Assembly: GCA_945860085.1 (NCBI GenBank)
Contig: CAMAPJ010000014.1
Coordinates: 1 to 42,400, forward strand
Direction of reading: 5' to 3'
Origin: Synechococcus sp. UW140
GTDB lineage: Bacteria > Cyanobacteriota > Cyanobacteriia > PCC-6307 > Cyanobiaceae
Length of the DNA stretch: 42,400 nt
The stretch's first letter is position 1. Each line of letters opens with the position of its first letter. This document shows positions 17,777-25,841 of this stretch, piece by piece. Both the position numbers and the translations under genes were made by a program. The notes under the pieces were generated by a model that worked only from the letters and a program-made list of their open reading frames with translations, was not told the DNA's origin and did no database searches.

Positions 17777-18790
17777 ATGGCCGGGGCCCCAGCAATCACG
17801 AGCTTCACGATCGATCTCCCCGACCAGAGTGCCGCCCTGGCCCTGGCTGGGGAGGCCGAAATTAATTTGCACCGCCTGGAGGCCCTCACCGGCGCTTCAG
17901 TTGTGATGCGAGGTCTTGCCTTGTCGCTGCGGGGTCTCCCCCCCCAGCTAGAGCGGGCCGCCGGGGTTGTTGAGTTGCTACGCCCCCTCTGGCAGGAGGG
18001 TCAGGCCGTCTCAACCGGCGATCTGCAGACCGTGCTTGCTGCCCTGGACACGGGCCAGGGTGCAGCCCAGCAGCAACTGGGCAAGCAGGTGTTGGTGCGC
18101 AGCCAGAGCGGCCGCTTGCTGCGGCCGCGCACCCTCAAACAACAGGCCTATGTCGAGGCGATCGAGAGCCACGACCTCACCTTGGCCCTGGGACCTGCCG
18201 GCAGCGGCAAGACCTTTCTGGCGGCGGTTCAGGCCGTAAAAATGCTGCAGGAGCGCAAGGTGGAGCGGCTGATCCTCACCCGCCCGGCGGTGGAAGCAGG
18301 CGAACGGCTCGGCTTCCTGCCAGGGGACCTGCAGCAGAAGGTGGATCCCTATCTACGCCCCCTTTACGATGCCTTGCACGCCCTGCTCGGCCAGGAGCGC
18401 ACCAGCAGCCTGCTCGATCGCAACGTGATCGAAGTTGCACCCCTGGCCTACATGCGCGGCCGCACCTTGAGCGATGCCTTTGTGATCCTCGATGAGGCCC
18501 AAAACACCACCCCCACCCAGATGCGCATGGTGCTGACGCGCCTCGGGGAGAACTCCCGCATGGTCGTCACCGGCGACCCCAGCCAGATCGACCTGCCCGC
18601 CCATCAGCGCAGTGGCCTGATCGAGGCGGCCCAGGTGCTCGAAGGCGTCGAGGGAGTAGCGATCTGCCGGCTCACCGCCGCCGATGTGGTGCGCCACCCG
18701 CTGGTGCAGCGGCTAGTGCAGGCCTATGCCCTGCGCGATCGGGATCGGGATAGCAATTCCAGCGGTCGCCCCTCCCTCCCCCACTCCTAA
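17777..18790 (+). CDS. PhoH-like P-loop ATPase
   Basis: A 337-residue protein with an N-terminal KH-like/PIN-associated region and a PhoH core: QQAYVEAIESHDLTLALGPAGSGKTFLA (Walker A), LTRPAVEAGERLGFLPGDLQQKVDPYLRPLYDAL, FVILDEAQNTTPTQM (Walker B) and TGDPSQIDLP. Family members bind ATP and are linked to RNA metabolism and ribosome maturation (YbeZ-type); the exact reaction is unsettled. ATG 17777 is used; a TTG five codons upstream overlaps the rpsP stop. The position directly after rpsP fits a ribosome-related role. Confidence 0.93.
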   Translation: MAGAPAITSFTIDLPDQSAALALAGEAEINLHRLEALTGASVVMRGLALSLRGLPPQLERAAGVVELLRPLWQEGQAVSTGDLQTVLAALDTGQGAAQQQLGKQVLVRSQSGRLLRPRTLKQQAYVEAIESHDLTLALGPAGSGKTFLAAVQAVKMLQERKVERLILTRPAVEAGERLGFLPGDLQQKVDPYLRPLYDALHALLGQERTSSLLDRNVIEVAPLAYMRGRTLSDAFVILDEAQNTTPTQMRMVLTRLGENSRMVVTGDPSQIDLPAHQRSGLIEAAQVLEGVEGVAICRLTAADVVRHPLVQRLVQAYALRDRDRDSNSSGRPSLPHS

Positions 18791-18825
18791 CCAGCCAGAC
18801 CGCCCCGAAGCGGGACCCAAGCAGC

Positions 18826-19347
18826 GTGAACCCAACCCAACGGCTTCGCATTCCAATCCAGATCGCCCTTGCCGCACTCGTGGCCTATGCGCTGGGCTTC
18901 TGGTTTACCAGCCTTTTCCCCGGCTACCTGCCCAAAATTGGGGCGCTGTGGTCGGCGATCTCCGCGATCGTGGTCACCCAGGTCACCCGGAAGGAGACCA
19001 GCTCCTCAGCTTCGCTGAGGGTTCTGGGATCGGCGATCGGGGCGATCACCAGCGCCACGTACCTCACGTTCCTGCCTTTTCACCCGGTTGGGATGGCGCT
19101 GGCCATCTTTGCCACGGTGACCATCTGTACCGCGCTCAATGTGCCAAACCATGGCCGTCTAGCCGCGATCACGGTGATCGTCGTGATGGTGACCGCCAGC
19201 CTGGATCCGACCTTGAGCCCGGGGCTCAACGCCTTGCTGCGTCTGGCTGAATCCTGCATCGGCACCGGGGTCGCCCTAGGGGCGGTATGCCTCTGGCCGA
19301 CACCTGCAGCCCAATCCGGCAGCGATGCCTCAAGCACGCAGCCTTAG
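18826..19347 (+). CDS. FUSC-family membrane protein (aromatic acid exporter-like)
   Basis: A 173-residue integral membrane protein with about five hydrophobic segments (IALAALVAYALGFWF, LWSAISAIVVTQV, LGSAIGAITSATYL, GMALAIFATVTICTAL, AAITVIVVMVTASL). The order and the LGSAIGA and ESCIGTGVALGAV blocks match the membrane half of FUSC/ArAE proteins, which are thought to export aromatic acids or similar compounds. The soluble C-terminal half of full-length members is absent, as in many short bacterial forms. The start is GTG 18826, with GCAGCGTGAACCC around it. It lies 35 bases after the PhoH-like gene. The substrate cannot be inferred. Confidence 0.75.
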   Translation: MNPTQRLRIPIQIALAALVAYALGFWFTSLFPGYLPKIGALWSAISAIVVTQVTRKETSSSASLRVLGSAIGAITSATYLTFLPFHPVGMALAIFATVTICTALNVPNHGRLAAITVIVVMVTASLDPTLSPGLNALLRLAESCIGTGVALGAVCLWPTPAAQSGSDASSTQP

Positions 19348-19437
19348 GAGGAGATCCACACCTTCTGTCGCCCCACTACGGCTGCGAACCCCGTTGAGCA
19401 CTGGCAGGATGGAACCAGTTCGTCCCATCGGTGGACC

Positions 19438-20187
19438 ATGCCCGCAAGCAGCAATTTCCAGCAGGCCATCCGTGAGGCCCAATCCAGCGCCCTGGTGGGC
19501 CCCAATGTGGTCAGCAAGGCCCTTCCCTACGTGGGCGGCGGCATGGTGCTCACGGCCGGCGGAGTCATGGGAGGCCTGACCCTGATGGCCAGCAGCCCGA
19601 CCCTGTTCATGCCACTCTTCTGGGTGGCCCTGATCGGCAACTTCATCCTCTTCTTTGTCGCCCAGAACGTGGCGATGAAGGGCAATAACAGCGCGGCCCT
19701 GCCCTTACTAGCCGCCTACAGCTTGCTCACCGGCTACACCTTGAGCGGCATTGTCGCCATGGCGATCGGCACGGCCGGCATTGGCGCCATCGGCACGGCC
19801 GCCCTAGCCACCGGCATCACCTTTGTGATTGCCTCCTTTGTGGGTCGCCGCATGAGCGACAGCGTCGGCCAATCGCTGACTGCAGTCGTGGGCTTGGGCA
19901 TCGTTGGCCTGCTGATTGCCATGGTTGTGCAGCTGGTCGGCAGCATCTTTGTGCCCGGCTTCGGCATGGGCGGCTTCGGCATGGGCGGCTTCGAGCTGAT
20001 GATCGCCGGCTTTGGCACAGTCTTGTTTGTGGGCGCCGCCTTCGTGGACTTCTACACGATGCCACGCACCTACAACGACGACCAATACTTGGCCGGCGCC
20101 CTTGGGATGTATCTCACCTACATCAACCTGTTTATCTTCATCCTGCGGCTGATCATTGCCCTCAATGGCGGCAGCCGCCGCGACTGA
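19438..20187 (+). CDS. Bax inhibitor-1 (BI-1/YccA) family membrane protein
   Basis: A 249-residue protein with seven hydrophobic segments, the BI-1 fold. The family hallmark near the C terminus is present: GAAFVDFYTMPRTYNDDQYLAGALGMYLTYINLFIFILRLI, with the acidic residues that form the pH-sensitive di-aspartyl latch in characterised relatives. Members act as proton-sensitive calcium leak channels or stress-protective membrane proteins. A short Gly/Phe/Met repeat (GFGMGGFGMGGF) lies before the sixth span. The start is ATG 19438. A terminator follows at 20310. Confidence 0.92.
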   Translation: MPASSNFQQAIREAQSSALVGPNVVSKALPYVGGGMVLTAGGVMGGLTLMASSPTLFMPLFWVALIGNFILFFVAQNVAMKGNNSAALPLLAAYSLLTGYTLSGIVAMAIGTAGIGAIGTAALATGITFVIASFVGRRMSDSVGQSLTAVVGLGIVGLLIAMVVQLVGSIFVPGFGMGGFGMGGFELMIAGFGTVLFVGAAFVDFYTMPRTYNDDQYLAGALGMYLTYINLFIFILRLIIALNGGSRRD

Positions 20188-20309
20188 CAAGAAGCTCTGG
20201 ATTGATGCTGAGCTCCTCGGCAACAATTTCTCTCGATTCCTGATAACCAGGACCACCGAATCGCCAATCTTACATTTGGCAATACGATTCAACCAACCCG
20301 ATTAAACCA

Positions 20310-20336
20310 AGCGCCCCTCAAAGGGGTGCTTTTTTG
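20310..20336 (+). terminator. Rho-independent terminator
   Basis: The stem AGCGCCCCT / AGGGGTGCT (one G-T wobble) with a 3-base loop is followed by TTTTTTG. It lies 120 bases after the BI-1 gene and just before the stop of the converging minus-strand gene. Confidence 0.85.
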
Positions 20337-20343
20337 TTTGGGC

Positions 20344-20877
20344 TCAGGCTTCGGCCACCGCCAACACCGCCGCCGCAATTGCGGCGCGCTGCTCGGCGTC
20401 ATACCCCCAGCGATCGAGGAAGGCCACGTCCTCACCGTTGCCGCTGGTGGCCGCCAGCAGCGACTCCAGGCGCCGCTTCACCTGCTCGGGGTCTAGAAGC
20501 CGCACCAGCTCGGTGCAACGGGCCTGGACCCGCTCCGAGCCCGCCTGCATTGCCCCATCGCCAGAGCGCTTGTGCTGCACGGCCATGGCACTGCTCATGG
20601 CCAGGTTGCGCACGGACAGGTCCACAACCCCGTCGCCGCCAGCGCGTAACACCAGCGCCACCGAGTCCGGTAGCCGGTCCATCAGGGGGCTATCACCCGC
20701 AAGGGACACCACGAAAAAACCACGGGCGCCATCGCGGCTGACCACCAGCTCCGACACCCGATCCGCCAGGACCTCGTCACTGAGTTCGCCCGCCTCCCAA
20801 AGCACCAGCCAATGGGCCGTGATCTCCATGGCCTGCTGAAAGCTGGGCTCAAGCGGCAAGGCGCCGGGACTGGCCAT
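20344..20877 (-). CDS. Conserved-type hypothetical protein next to era
   Basis: A predicted soluble protein of 177 residues. I do not recognise its family. It has a helical N-terminal part (SFQQAMEITAHWLVLWEAGELSDEVLADRVSELV), a central alpha/beta-like part (ARGFFVVSLAGDSPLMDRLPDSVALVLRAGGDGVVDLSVRNLAMSSAMAV) and a helical C terminus (LVRLLDPEQVKRRLESLLAATSG). There is no membrane segment, signal or metal motif. Codon use is like the neighbouring genes and the frame is free of stops, so it is very likely real. Its ATG (20877) is only 35 bases from the preferred era start on the other strand, so the two promoters must overlap each other's leader or coding region. Confidence 0.8.
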   Translation of the reverse strand: MASPGALPLEPSFQQAMEITAHWLVLWEAGELSDEVLADRVSELVVSRDGARGFFVVSLAGDSPLMDRLPDSVALVLRAGGDGVVDLSVRNLAMSSAMAVQHKRSGDGAMQAGSERVQARCTELVRLLDPEQVKRRLESLLAATSGNGEDVAFLDRWGYDAEQRAAIAAAVLAVAEA

Positions 20878-20911
20878 GGCAAAGGGGCGGGGAACTGTCA
20901 ATGTTGAGGTT

Positions 20912-22078
20912 ATGAAGTCATCCCGCGAGACGGCGTTGCCCAGCGGCGACCAGCCCAAGGCCGGTAAGCCCAAGCCCAGCAAGCCCAAGGCCGGTAAGCC
21001 CAAGCCCGGCAACCAGAAGGCACCTGCCAAAGCCCCAGGAGCTGCGCCGAAAGGCGAACCGCAAGACGCCGCCAAGCTGGGCGACAACCAGGTCAGGTTA
21101 CTTAGCCTGGACAGCCTTGGCAGCAGCCCACCAGGCTTCCGCTCTGGCTTTGTGGCCCTGATCGGCCGGCCGAATGTGGGCAAATCGACCCTGCTCAACC
21201 AGCTGGTGGGCGAGAAGGTGGCGATCACCTCCCCCGTGGCCCAAACCACCCGCAATCGCCTGCGCGGCATCTTGACCACCCCCACGGCCCAGCTGGTGTT
21301 CGTCGACACCCCGGGTATCCACAAACCGCACCACCTGCTCGGCGAACGGCTGGTACAGAGCGCCCGGGGCGCGATCGGCGAAGTGGATGTGGTGGTGCTG
21401 CTCGTCGATGGCAGCGAGCTAGCCGGTCGCGGCGATGGCTTCATCGTTGAACTGCTGCGGGGCTGCAAAGTGCCCGTGCATGTGGCCTTGAATAAAGCGG
21501 ATCTGGTGGCAGAAGGACGGGCCTGGGCCCTGGAGGCCAGCTACCGGGACCTAGTCACATCGGTCTTGGCTGGCAGCAACCGCAGCGAGGAGCCTGGCTC
21601 CGGCAATCCAGCTAGCAGGAGCTGGCCACTGCATCCGATCAGCGCCATCAGTGGCGCCGGCACCGAAGAGCTCCTAGCCGCCGTGGCCGCCGACCTGCCC
21701 CTGGGGCCCCACCTCTATCCGGCCGATGCGGTGAGTGATCAGCCAGAGCAGCTGCTGCTGGCGGAGCTGATCCGCGAGCAAGTACTCACCCATACCCGCG
21801 AAGAGATTCCCCACTCAGTGGCCGTGTCGATCGATCGCATCGTCGAGGACGGGCCGCGCACGGCGATCCTGGCCACCGTGCTGGTGGAGCGCAGCAGCCA
21901 AAAGGGCATCCTCATCGGCAAGGGCGGCAGCATGCTCAAGGAGATCGGCAGCGGCGCCCGCCAGCAGATGATCAAACTGATCGATGGACCGGTGTATCTG
22001 GAGCTGTTCGTGAAAGTGGTGCCCAACTGGCGCCGCAATCCCGCCCGGCTGGCGGAGCTGGGCTACCGGGGCGATTGA
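20912..22078 (+). CDS. era: GTPase Era with Lys/Pro-rich N-terminal extension
   Basis: Era binds 16S rRNA and helps mature the 30S subunit. The GTPase motifs are GRPNVGKST (G1), PVAQTTR (G2), DTPG (G3) and NKAD (G4). The C-terminal KH domain has ILIGKGGSMLKEIGSGARQQM. With start ATG 20912 the protein has 388 residues against about 300 in most bacteria. The first 75 are an extension with a repeated KAGKPKP unit encoded by near-identical DNA repeats (20958-21010). ATG 20912 is preferred because TTGAGGTT directly precedes it; ATG 20876 in the same frame overlaps the start codon of the divergent gene. The gene begins a close run through larB. Confidence 0.95.
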   Translation: MKSSRETALPSGDQPKAGKPKPSKPKAGKPKPGNQKAPAKAPGAAPKGEPQDAAKLGDNQVRLLSLDSLGSSPPGFRSGFVALIGRPNVGKSTLLNQLVGEKVAITSPVAQTTRNRLRGILTTPTAQLVFVDTPGIHKPHHLLGERLVQSARGAIGEVDVVVLLVDGSELAGRGDGFIVELLRGCKVPVHVALNKADLVAEGRAWALEASYRDLVTSVLAGSNRSEEPGSGNPASRSWPLHPISAISGAGTEELLAAVAADLPLGPHLYPADAVSDQPEQLLLAELIREQVLTHTREEIPHSVAVSIDRIVEDGPRTAILATVLVERSSQKGILIGKGGSMLKEIGSGARQQMIKLIDGPVYLELFVKVVPNWRRNPARLAELGYRGD

Positions 22079-22227
22079 AGCGGCGCAGGTCCAATCGCCG
22101 GCAGCTAGAGCCCAGGACCGATTCCAGACCAGACCTCGGCCACAGGCTTGAAAGGGTTTCACGCTCCTTGCAACTGAGAGGATGGCGACATTGCCTTGCC
22201 ACAGCGGCTGCCTTGACCGACGCAAGC

Positions 22228-22812
22228 GTGACTAACAACGGGACCCCTGACACCGTCAACGAAGCGACCTTTCCGCCCACCGATCTGGCCGCCTTCCTGC
22301 GTTGCTGTGCCGGGGATTGGCTGAGCCTGCGCAGCCGCTTCAGCCTCGAGGCGGCTGCGCCAGTCAACGGAGACAACCCGGCGACCGAGGTCGATGAGAA
22401 CAGCTGGCATGCCAGTGAGCGGGCGGAGCTAAGCGTGACGCTGCTGGGCGCCAATGGCGATGGCCCCGACGGTCTGGCGTTGCAGGTGAAGGGACAGGCG
22501 GGGCTGCAACAGGCCTATTTCCACGCCGATGGCCGCTTCGGCAACCAGCCGGATGCCGCAAAGGGGGTGAGCGGCCAATGGACCCTCTGGCCCGACGGCA
22601 GCCTTGATCTGCAGATCCAGCAGGGAGAAAGGCGGCTACGGGAGCGAATCTGGTTCACAAAGCCCAACCTGCGCCTGCGCTCCACCGTGGAGCAGTTAGA
22701 CGGGGCCAGCCCCGGACGGGCGAGCTTCAGCTCCGAAATCCGCCGGGTTCCCCGGCCTGGGGAACCCTCGCCCGTGGCTGCAGCGCCGGCGCCGCGGACC
22801 CCAGCCAGTTGA
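22228..22812 (+). CDS. CpcS/CpeS-type phycobiliprotein lyase-like protein
   Basis: A predicted protein of 194 residues whose C-terminal half carries the CpcS/CpeS lipocalin signature: RLRERIWFTKPNLRLRSTVEQLDG...ASFSSEIRRV, with FLRCCAGDWLSLRSRFSLE near the N terminus. CpcS-family lyases attach bilins to phycobiliprotein cysteines. The central part is shorter and more divergent than in proven lyases, so enzymatic activity and substrate are uncertain. The start is a guess: GTG 22228 leaves about 25 residues before the conserved FLRCCAGDW; the frame is open back to a TTG overlapping the era stop. The stop overlaps the trmD ATG (TGATG). Confidence 0.75.
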   Translation: MTNNGTPDTVNEATFPPTDLAAFLRCCAGDWLSLRSRFSLEAAAPVNGDNPATEVDENSWHASERAELSVTLLGANGDGPDGLALQVKGQAGLQQAYFHADGRFGNQPDAAKGVSGQWTLWPDGSLDLQIQQGERRLRERIWFTKPNLRLRSTVEQLDGASPGRASFSSEIRRVPRPGEPSPVAAAPAPRTPAS

Positions 22813-23543
22813 TGGCTCCGATGCGGCTTGATGTGATCAGCCTGGCGCCGGAAGCCTTCGCGCCCCTCCAGGGCCTCGGGGTGATCGGCCGGGCCTTTGG
22901 CGCTGGCATTGCCGAGCTGCACAGCCACAATCCCCGCGATTTTGCTCTCGATCGCTACCGCAAGGTGGACGATGAGCCCTACGGGGGCGGCGCCGGCATG
23001 GTGCTTAAGCCCGAACCGATCTATGCCGCCTTTGAGGCGATACCGGTTCTGGAGCGGCGGCGGGTGCTGTTAATGAGCCCCCAGGGCCAGGTGCTCAGGC
23101 AGGCCGACCTGCAGCGCTGGGCCACGGACTACAACCAGATTGTCTTTCTTTGCGGCCACTACGAGGGCTTTGATGAACGCATCCGCAGCCTGGCCGATGA
23201 AGAAGTCTCAATCGGCGATTTTGTGCTAACGGGTGGTGAATTACCGGCCATGGTGATTATCAACGGAGTCGTACGCCTGCTCAAAGGCACGGTGGGCGCC
23301 GCCGCCTCCCTGGAAGAAGAAAGCCACAGCAGCCTGTTGCTCGAACATCCCCATTACACCCGCCCGGCCAACTTCCGGGGTCAGGCGGTACCCGAGGTGC
23401 TGCGTTCAGGCGACCATGGCGCCATCGCCCGCTGGCGCAGCGAGCAGCAACAGGAACGGACCAGGGAGCGGCGTCCTGACTTGTACGCCCGCTGGTTGGA
23501 CAAGGATTCTCAGCCAGTCCTTGAGAGGCAATCCCAGACTTAG
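22812..23543 (+). CDS. trmD: tRNA (guanine-N1)-methyltransferase TrmD
   Basis: A 243-residue SPOUT-class enzyme that methylates G37 of tRNAs with S-adenosylmethionine and so prevents frameshifting. The trefoil-knot motifs are present: DEPYGGGAGMVLKPEPI, LLMSPQGQVL, IVFLCGHYEGFDERI and EVSIGDFVLTGGELPAMV. The C-terminal RNA-binding domain has LLLEHPHYTRPANFRGQAVPEVL. ATG 22812 overlaps the preceding stop; ATG 22821 (MRLDVISLAPEAF) matches the family N terminus equally well. Confidence 0.97.
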   Translation: MAPMRLDVISLAPEAFAPLQGLGVIGRAFGAGIAELHSHNPRDFALDRYRKVDDEPYGGGAGMVLKPEPIYAAFEAIPVLERRRVLLMSPQGQVLRQADLQRWATDYNQIVFLCGHYEGFDERIRSLADEEVSIGDFVLTGGELPAMVIINGVVRLLKGTVGAAASLEEESHSSLLLEHPHYTRPANFRGQAVPEVLRSGDHGAIARWRSEQQQERTRERRPDLYARWLDKDSQPVLERQSQT

Positions 23544-23552
23544 GCTCAAGAA

Positions 23553-24038
23553 ATGCAGCTGCGCATTGGCAACGGCTACGACATCCACCGCTTGGTGCCC
23601 GGCCGGCCCTTGATTCTTGGCGGGGTGCGGTTGGAGCATCCAGGTGGCCTGGGGCTCGATGGCCACAGCGACGCCGATGTGCTCGTGCACGCCTTAATGG
23701 ATGCCCTGCTCGGGGCCCTGTCCCTAGGCGACATCGGCAAGTATTTCCCCCCCGACGATCCCCGCTGGCGCGGCGCCGACAGCCTGGTCCTGCTGGAGCA
23801 GGTGGTGGCCCTTGTGGCGGAGCGGGGCTGGACGATCGTCAATGTCGATTCGGTCGTAGTGGCGGAGCGGCCAAAGCTCAAGCCCCAGATCGAGGCCATG
23901 CGCGCCGCGATCGCCGCCCGGCTGGGGGTCGATCCCGACCGGGTGGGGGTGAAGGCCACGACCAACGAGCAGCTGGGTCCGACGGGCCGGGAAGAAGGCA
24001 TCGCCTGCCACGCCGTCGCCCTTCTGCAGAAGCCATGA
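23553..24038 (+). CDS. ispF: 2-C-methyl-D-erythritol 2,4-cyclodiphosphate synthase
   Basis: A 161-residue enzyme of the MEP isoprenoid pathway that cyclises CDP-methylerythritol 2-phosphate, releasing CMP. The metal-binding Asp and His are in [10 protein letters not shown], the second motif is [19 protein letters not shown], and the C-terminal block [24 protein letters not shown] is intact. It feeds carotenoid, quinone and chlorophyll-tail synthesis. The start, ATG 23553, lies 9 bases after trmD; the stop overlaps the next ATG. Confidence 0.98.
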   Translation: MQLRIGNGYDIHRLVPGRPLILGGVRLEHPGGLGLDGHSDADVLVHALMDALLGALSLGDIGKYFPPDDPRWRGADSLVLLEQVVALVAERGWTIVNVDSVVVAERPKLKPQIEAMRAAIAARLGVDPDRVGVKATTNEQLGPTGREEGIACHAVALLQKP

Positions 24039-24574
24039 GTGTCCAGCCCTGGCCCCGCTGGCGCCAGGGCTGGACTGGTCTGCCTAAGGTTTTAGCCCTT
24101 GGGCTGTTGCTGTTGGTGCTGCTCACGGGTCACGCAACGCCTGCTGTGGCCACAACGGCCCTGGCGCCGGCCAAGGCAGAGGCAGAGCTGGCCGCCGAGG
24201 CTCCTGTGGTGGAACTGCTGCGCCTAGGTGTGCCCGCCGCCGACTACGGCGCCTGGCTCAAGGCGGAGAAAGGCAGCTGGGAGCCCTGGCTGGCCGAGCA
24301 GCCCGGCTTTCTAGAGCGTCAGCTTCTGTGGGATCGCCAACGCCAGGAGGGAACCTTGCTGATCCGCTGGGCCAGTCGCGCCCAGTGGAAAGCGATCTCT
24401 GAGGTGGAAGTGGCGCGGGTTCAGGATGAGTTTGAGACCCTGGCACGCCGCTATAGCGGCCAGGCCAGTGGCAACCCCTTCCCCCTGCTGGCAGAGGCCG
24501 AACTGGAGCCCCTGGCTGCTTCAACAAGCCAGCCTGCAACTCCTGCGCCAGAGACACAAGCCCTAGCCCGCTGA
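24035..24574 (+). CDS. TIGR03792-like cyanobacterial exported protein
   Basis: A 179-residue protein with a clear signal-like N terminus (basic start, then [24 protein letters not shown], cleavage likely after AVA). The central domain ([43 protein letters not shown]...[26 protein letters not shown]) resembles the TIGR03792 family, a dimeric alpha-beta-barrel-like ABM fold of unknown function. The C terminus is a Pro/Ala/Thr tail. ATGA overlap with ispF indicates translational coupling. Location in the periplasm or thylakoid lumen is inferred from the signal. Confidence 0.8.
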   Translation: MSVQPWPRWRQGWTGLPKVLALGLLLLVLLTGHATPAVATTALAPAKAEAELAAEAPVVELLRLGVPAADYGAWLKAEKGSWEPWLAEQPGFLERQLLWDRQRQEGTLLIRWASRAQWKAISEVEVARVQDEFETLARRYSGQASGNPFPLLAEAELEPLAASTSQPATPAPETQALAR

Positions 24575-24578
24575 TCCG

Positions 24579-25316
24579 ATGACGTTGTCACCAGTTCCCG
24601 GGGACGGGGGCCTTGCTCCCACGATTCGCCTCGACCTGGATCGCCGCCGCCGCTTAGGCATGGTTGAGGCGATCTGGGGCGAACACAAGAGCGCCGAGCA
24701 GATCGCCCTGGTGCTGGCCCAGCTCCAGGCTGCTTCAGAACTGGGCCTGGTCACCCGGGTCGATCCGGCCAAGGCCGAAGCCGTGGCTGCCCTAGTGGCT
24801 GCCAGCCCGCAACGGCTGGTCGGCAGCCCGCAGCAAACGGCCCTGGCGCTGGTGCACCACCAGCAGGCTCGCTGCCTTACCCGGGGGACTCTGCCCGAAG
24901 CCGATGCCCGCCGGGGCCGGGTGGTGGTGCTGGGTGGCGGCAGCAGCGACCTAGCGGTGGCCGCCGAAGCCCAGCTGGCCCTGCGGTGCCATGGCATCGC
25001 GTGCGAGCTGGTGCTCGATGTGGGTGTGGCGGGCCTGCAGCGACTGCTGGACCAGCTCGAAAATTTGCGCAGCGCCCGGGTGCTGATTGCCTGCGCCGGC
25101 ATGGAAGGGGCCCTGCCCACGGTGCTGGCGGGCCTGTTGCCCCAGCCGGTAATCGGCGTACCGGTGAGCGTGGGCTATGGGGTGAGTGCCGGCGGCCAGG
25201 CGGCCCTGATGGGCATGCTCGCCAGTTGCGCCCCGGGGCTGAGCGTGGTGAATATCGACAACGGCTACGGCGCCGCGATGGCGGCCCTGCGCATTCTGCA
25301 GACCCCAGGCGGTTGA
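24579..25316 (+). CDS. larB: Nickel pincer cofactor biosynthesis protein LarB
   Basis: A 245-residue protein with an N-terminal region of about 90 residues (MVEAIWGEHKSAEQIALVLAQL) and a C-terminal PurE-like domain (VVVLGGGSSDLAVAAEAQLALR, ACAGMEGALPTVLAGLLPQPVIGVPVSVGYGVSAGGQAALMGMLASCAPGLSVVNIDNGYGAA). LarB carboxylates and hydrolyses nicotinic acid adenine dinucleotide, the first step toward the nickel-pincer cofactor of lactate racemase. No larC, larE or larA is in the window, so a complete pathway cannot be shown. ATG 24579 follows the TIGR03792-like stop by 4 bases. Confidence 0.9.
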   Translation: MTLSPVPGDGGLAPTIRLDLDRRRRLGMVEAIWGEHKSAEQIALVLAQLQAASELGLVTRVDPAKAEAVAALVAASPQRLVGSPQQTALALVHHQQARCLTRGTLPEADARRGRVVVLGGGSSDLAVAAEAQLALRCHGIACELVLDVGVAGLQRLLDQLENLRSARVLIACAGMEGALPTVLAGLLPQPVIGVPVSVGYGVSAGGQAALMGMLASCAPGLSVVNIDNGYGAAMAALRILQTPGG

Positions 25317-25408
25317 GGCTTGGGGTCTGCATGCAGACGCCCCCGCCGACTCACTCTCCAAGAGCGGCTAGGAGGACGCTGGCCACAGCACAGAGCCAGC
25401 CTGGGGAC

Positions 25409-25540
25409 CTAGCCCCGGGGCTGATGGGGCGACAGCCGGCAGAGCTCGTTGGAACGCTCCTCAGTTTCCACGGCCTTTAGGTGCGAGATCAACACATGCA
25501 GATCGTTGTCGGCCAGCTCGCCGTTGGCCTGCCATTTCAT
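25409..25540 (-). CDS. Possible small protein (43 residues)
   Basis: An open frame starting at ATG 25540 reads MKWQANGELADNDLHVLISH and continues LKAVETEERSNELC. It is rich in charged and helix-forming residues, which is more protein-like than other frames in this spacer. I do not recognise the family. There is no good ribosome site and the frame continues upstream of the ATG. It is the only candidate gene in the 525-base gap between larB and the DUF1517 gene. Confidence 0.35.
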   Translation of the reverse strand: MKWQANGELADNDLHVLISHLKAVETEERSNELCRLSPHQPRG

Positions 25541-25766
25541 GACACGCGGATCAGGTCTGGGAAGGGGGTGACCCACGGGAGAACAATCAGATGGACAGGT
25601 GTTGGAAACCATACGCAATCAGATTGCCTTTTGAGCCCTACCAACAGACCAATCACCCGAAGAGTTCCTTAAGGTCGCAAATCCGACGAAAAGGTGAAGA
25701 GCGTCTGACCTTTGGACGGGCCCTGGCTACCTCAGCTAGCCGCAGCACCGCTGCAGGGCCGCTGCA

Positions 25767-25811
25767 TTGAGCCCATTAGGGCTCAAGCCCACGGGAGAAA
25801 ACCCGTGGGCT
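25767..25811. promoter_or_regulatory. Two adjacent hairpins upstream of the DUF1517 gene end
   Basis: Hairpin 1 is TTGAGCCC (25767-25774) / GGGCTCAA (25779-25786) with loop ATTA. Hairpin 2 is AGCCCACGGG (25786-25795) / CCCGTGGGCT (25802-25811) with loop AGAAAA. They abut with one shared base. Because AGCCC/GGGCT occurs in both, alternative pairing between the hairpins is possible. No T run follows on either strand, so a simple intrinsic terminator is not clear. They lie 31 bases past the stop of the minus-strand DUF1517 gene and could protect or end its mRNA. Confidence 0.65.
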
Positions 25812-25841
25812 GAAAAGTCAACAAAGGGACCGGTCTTCGGC

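Noticed and set aside
20344-21468. N-terminally extended version of the minus-strand gene next to era
   Set aside because: The extension lies opposite the era coding sequence and is Pro/Leu-rich and antisense; ATG 20877 gives a compact protein.
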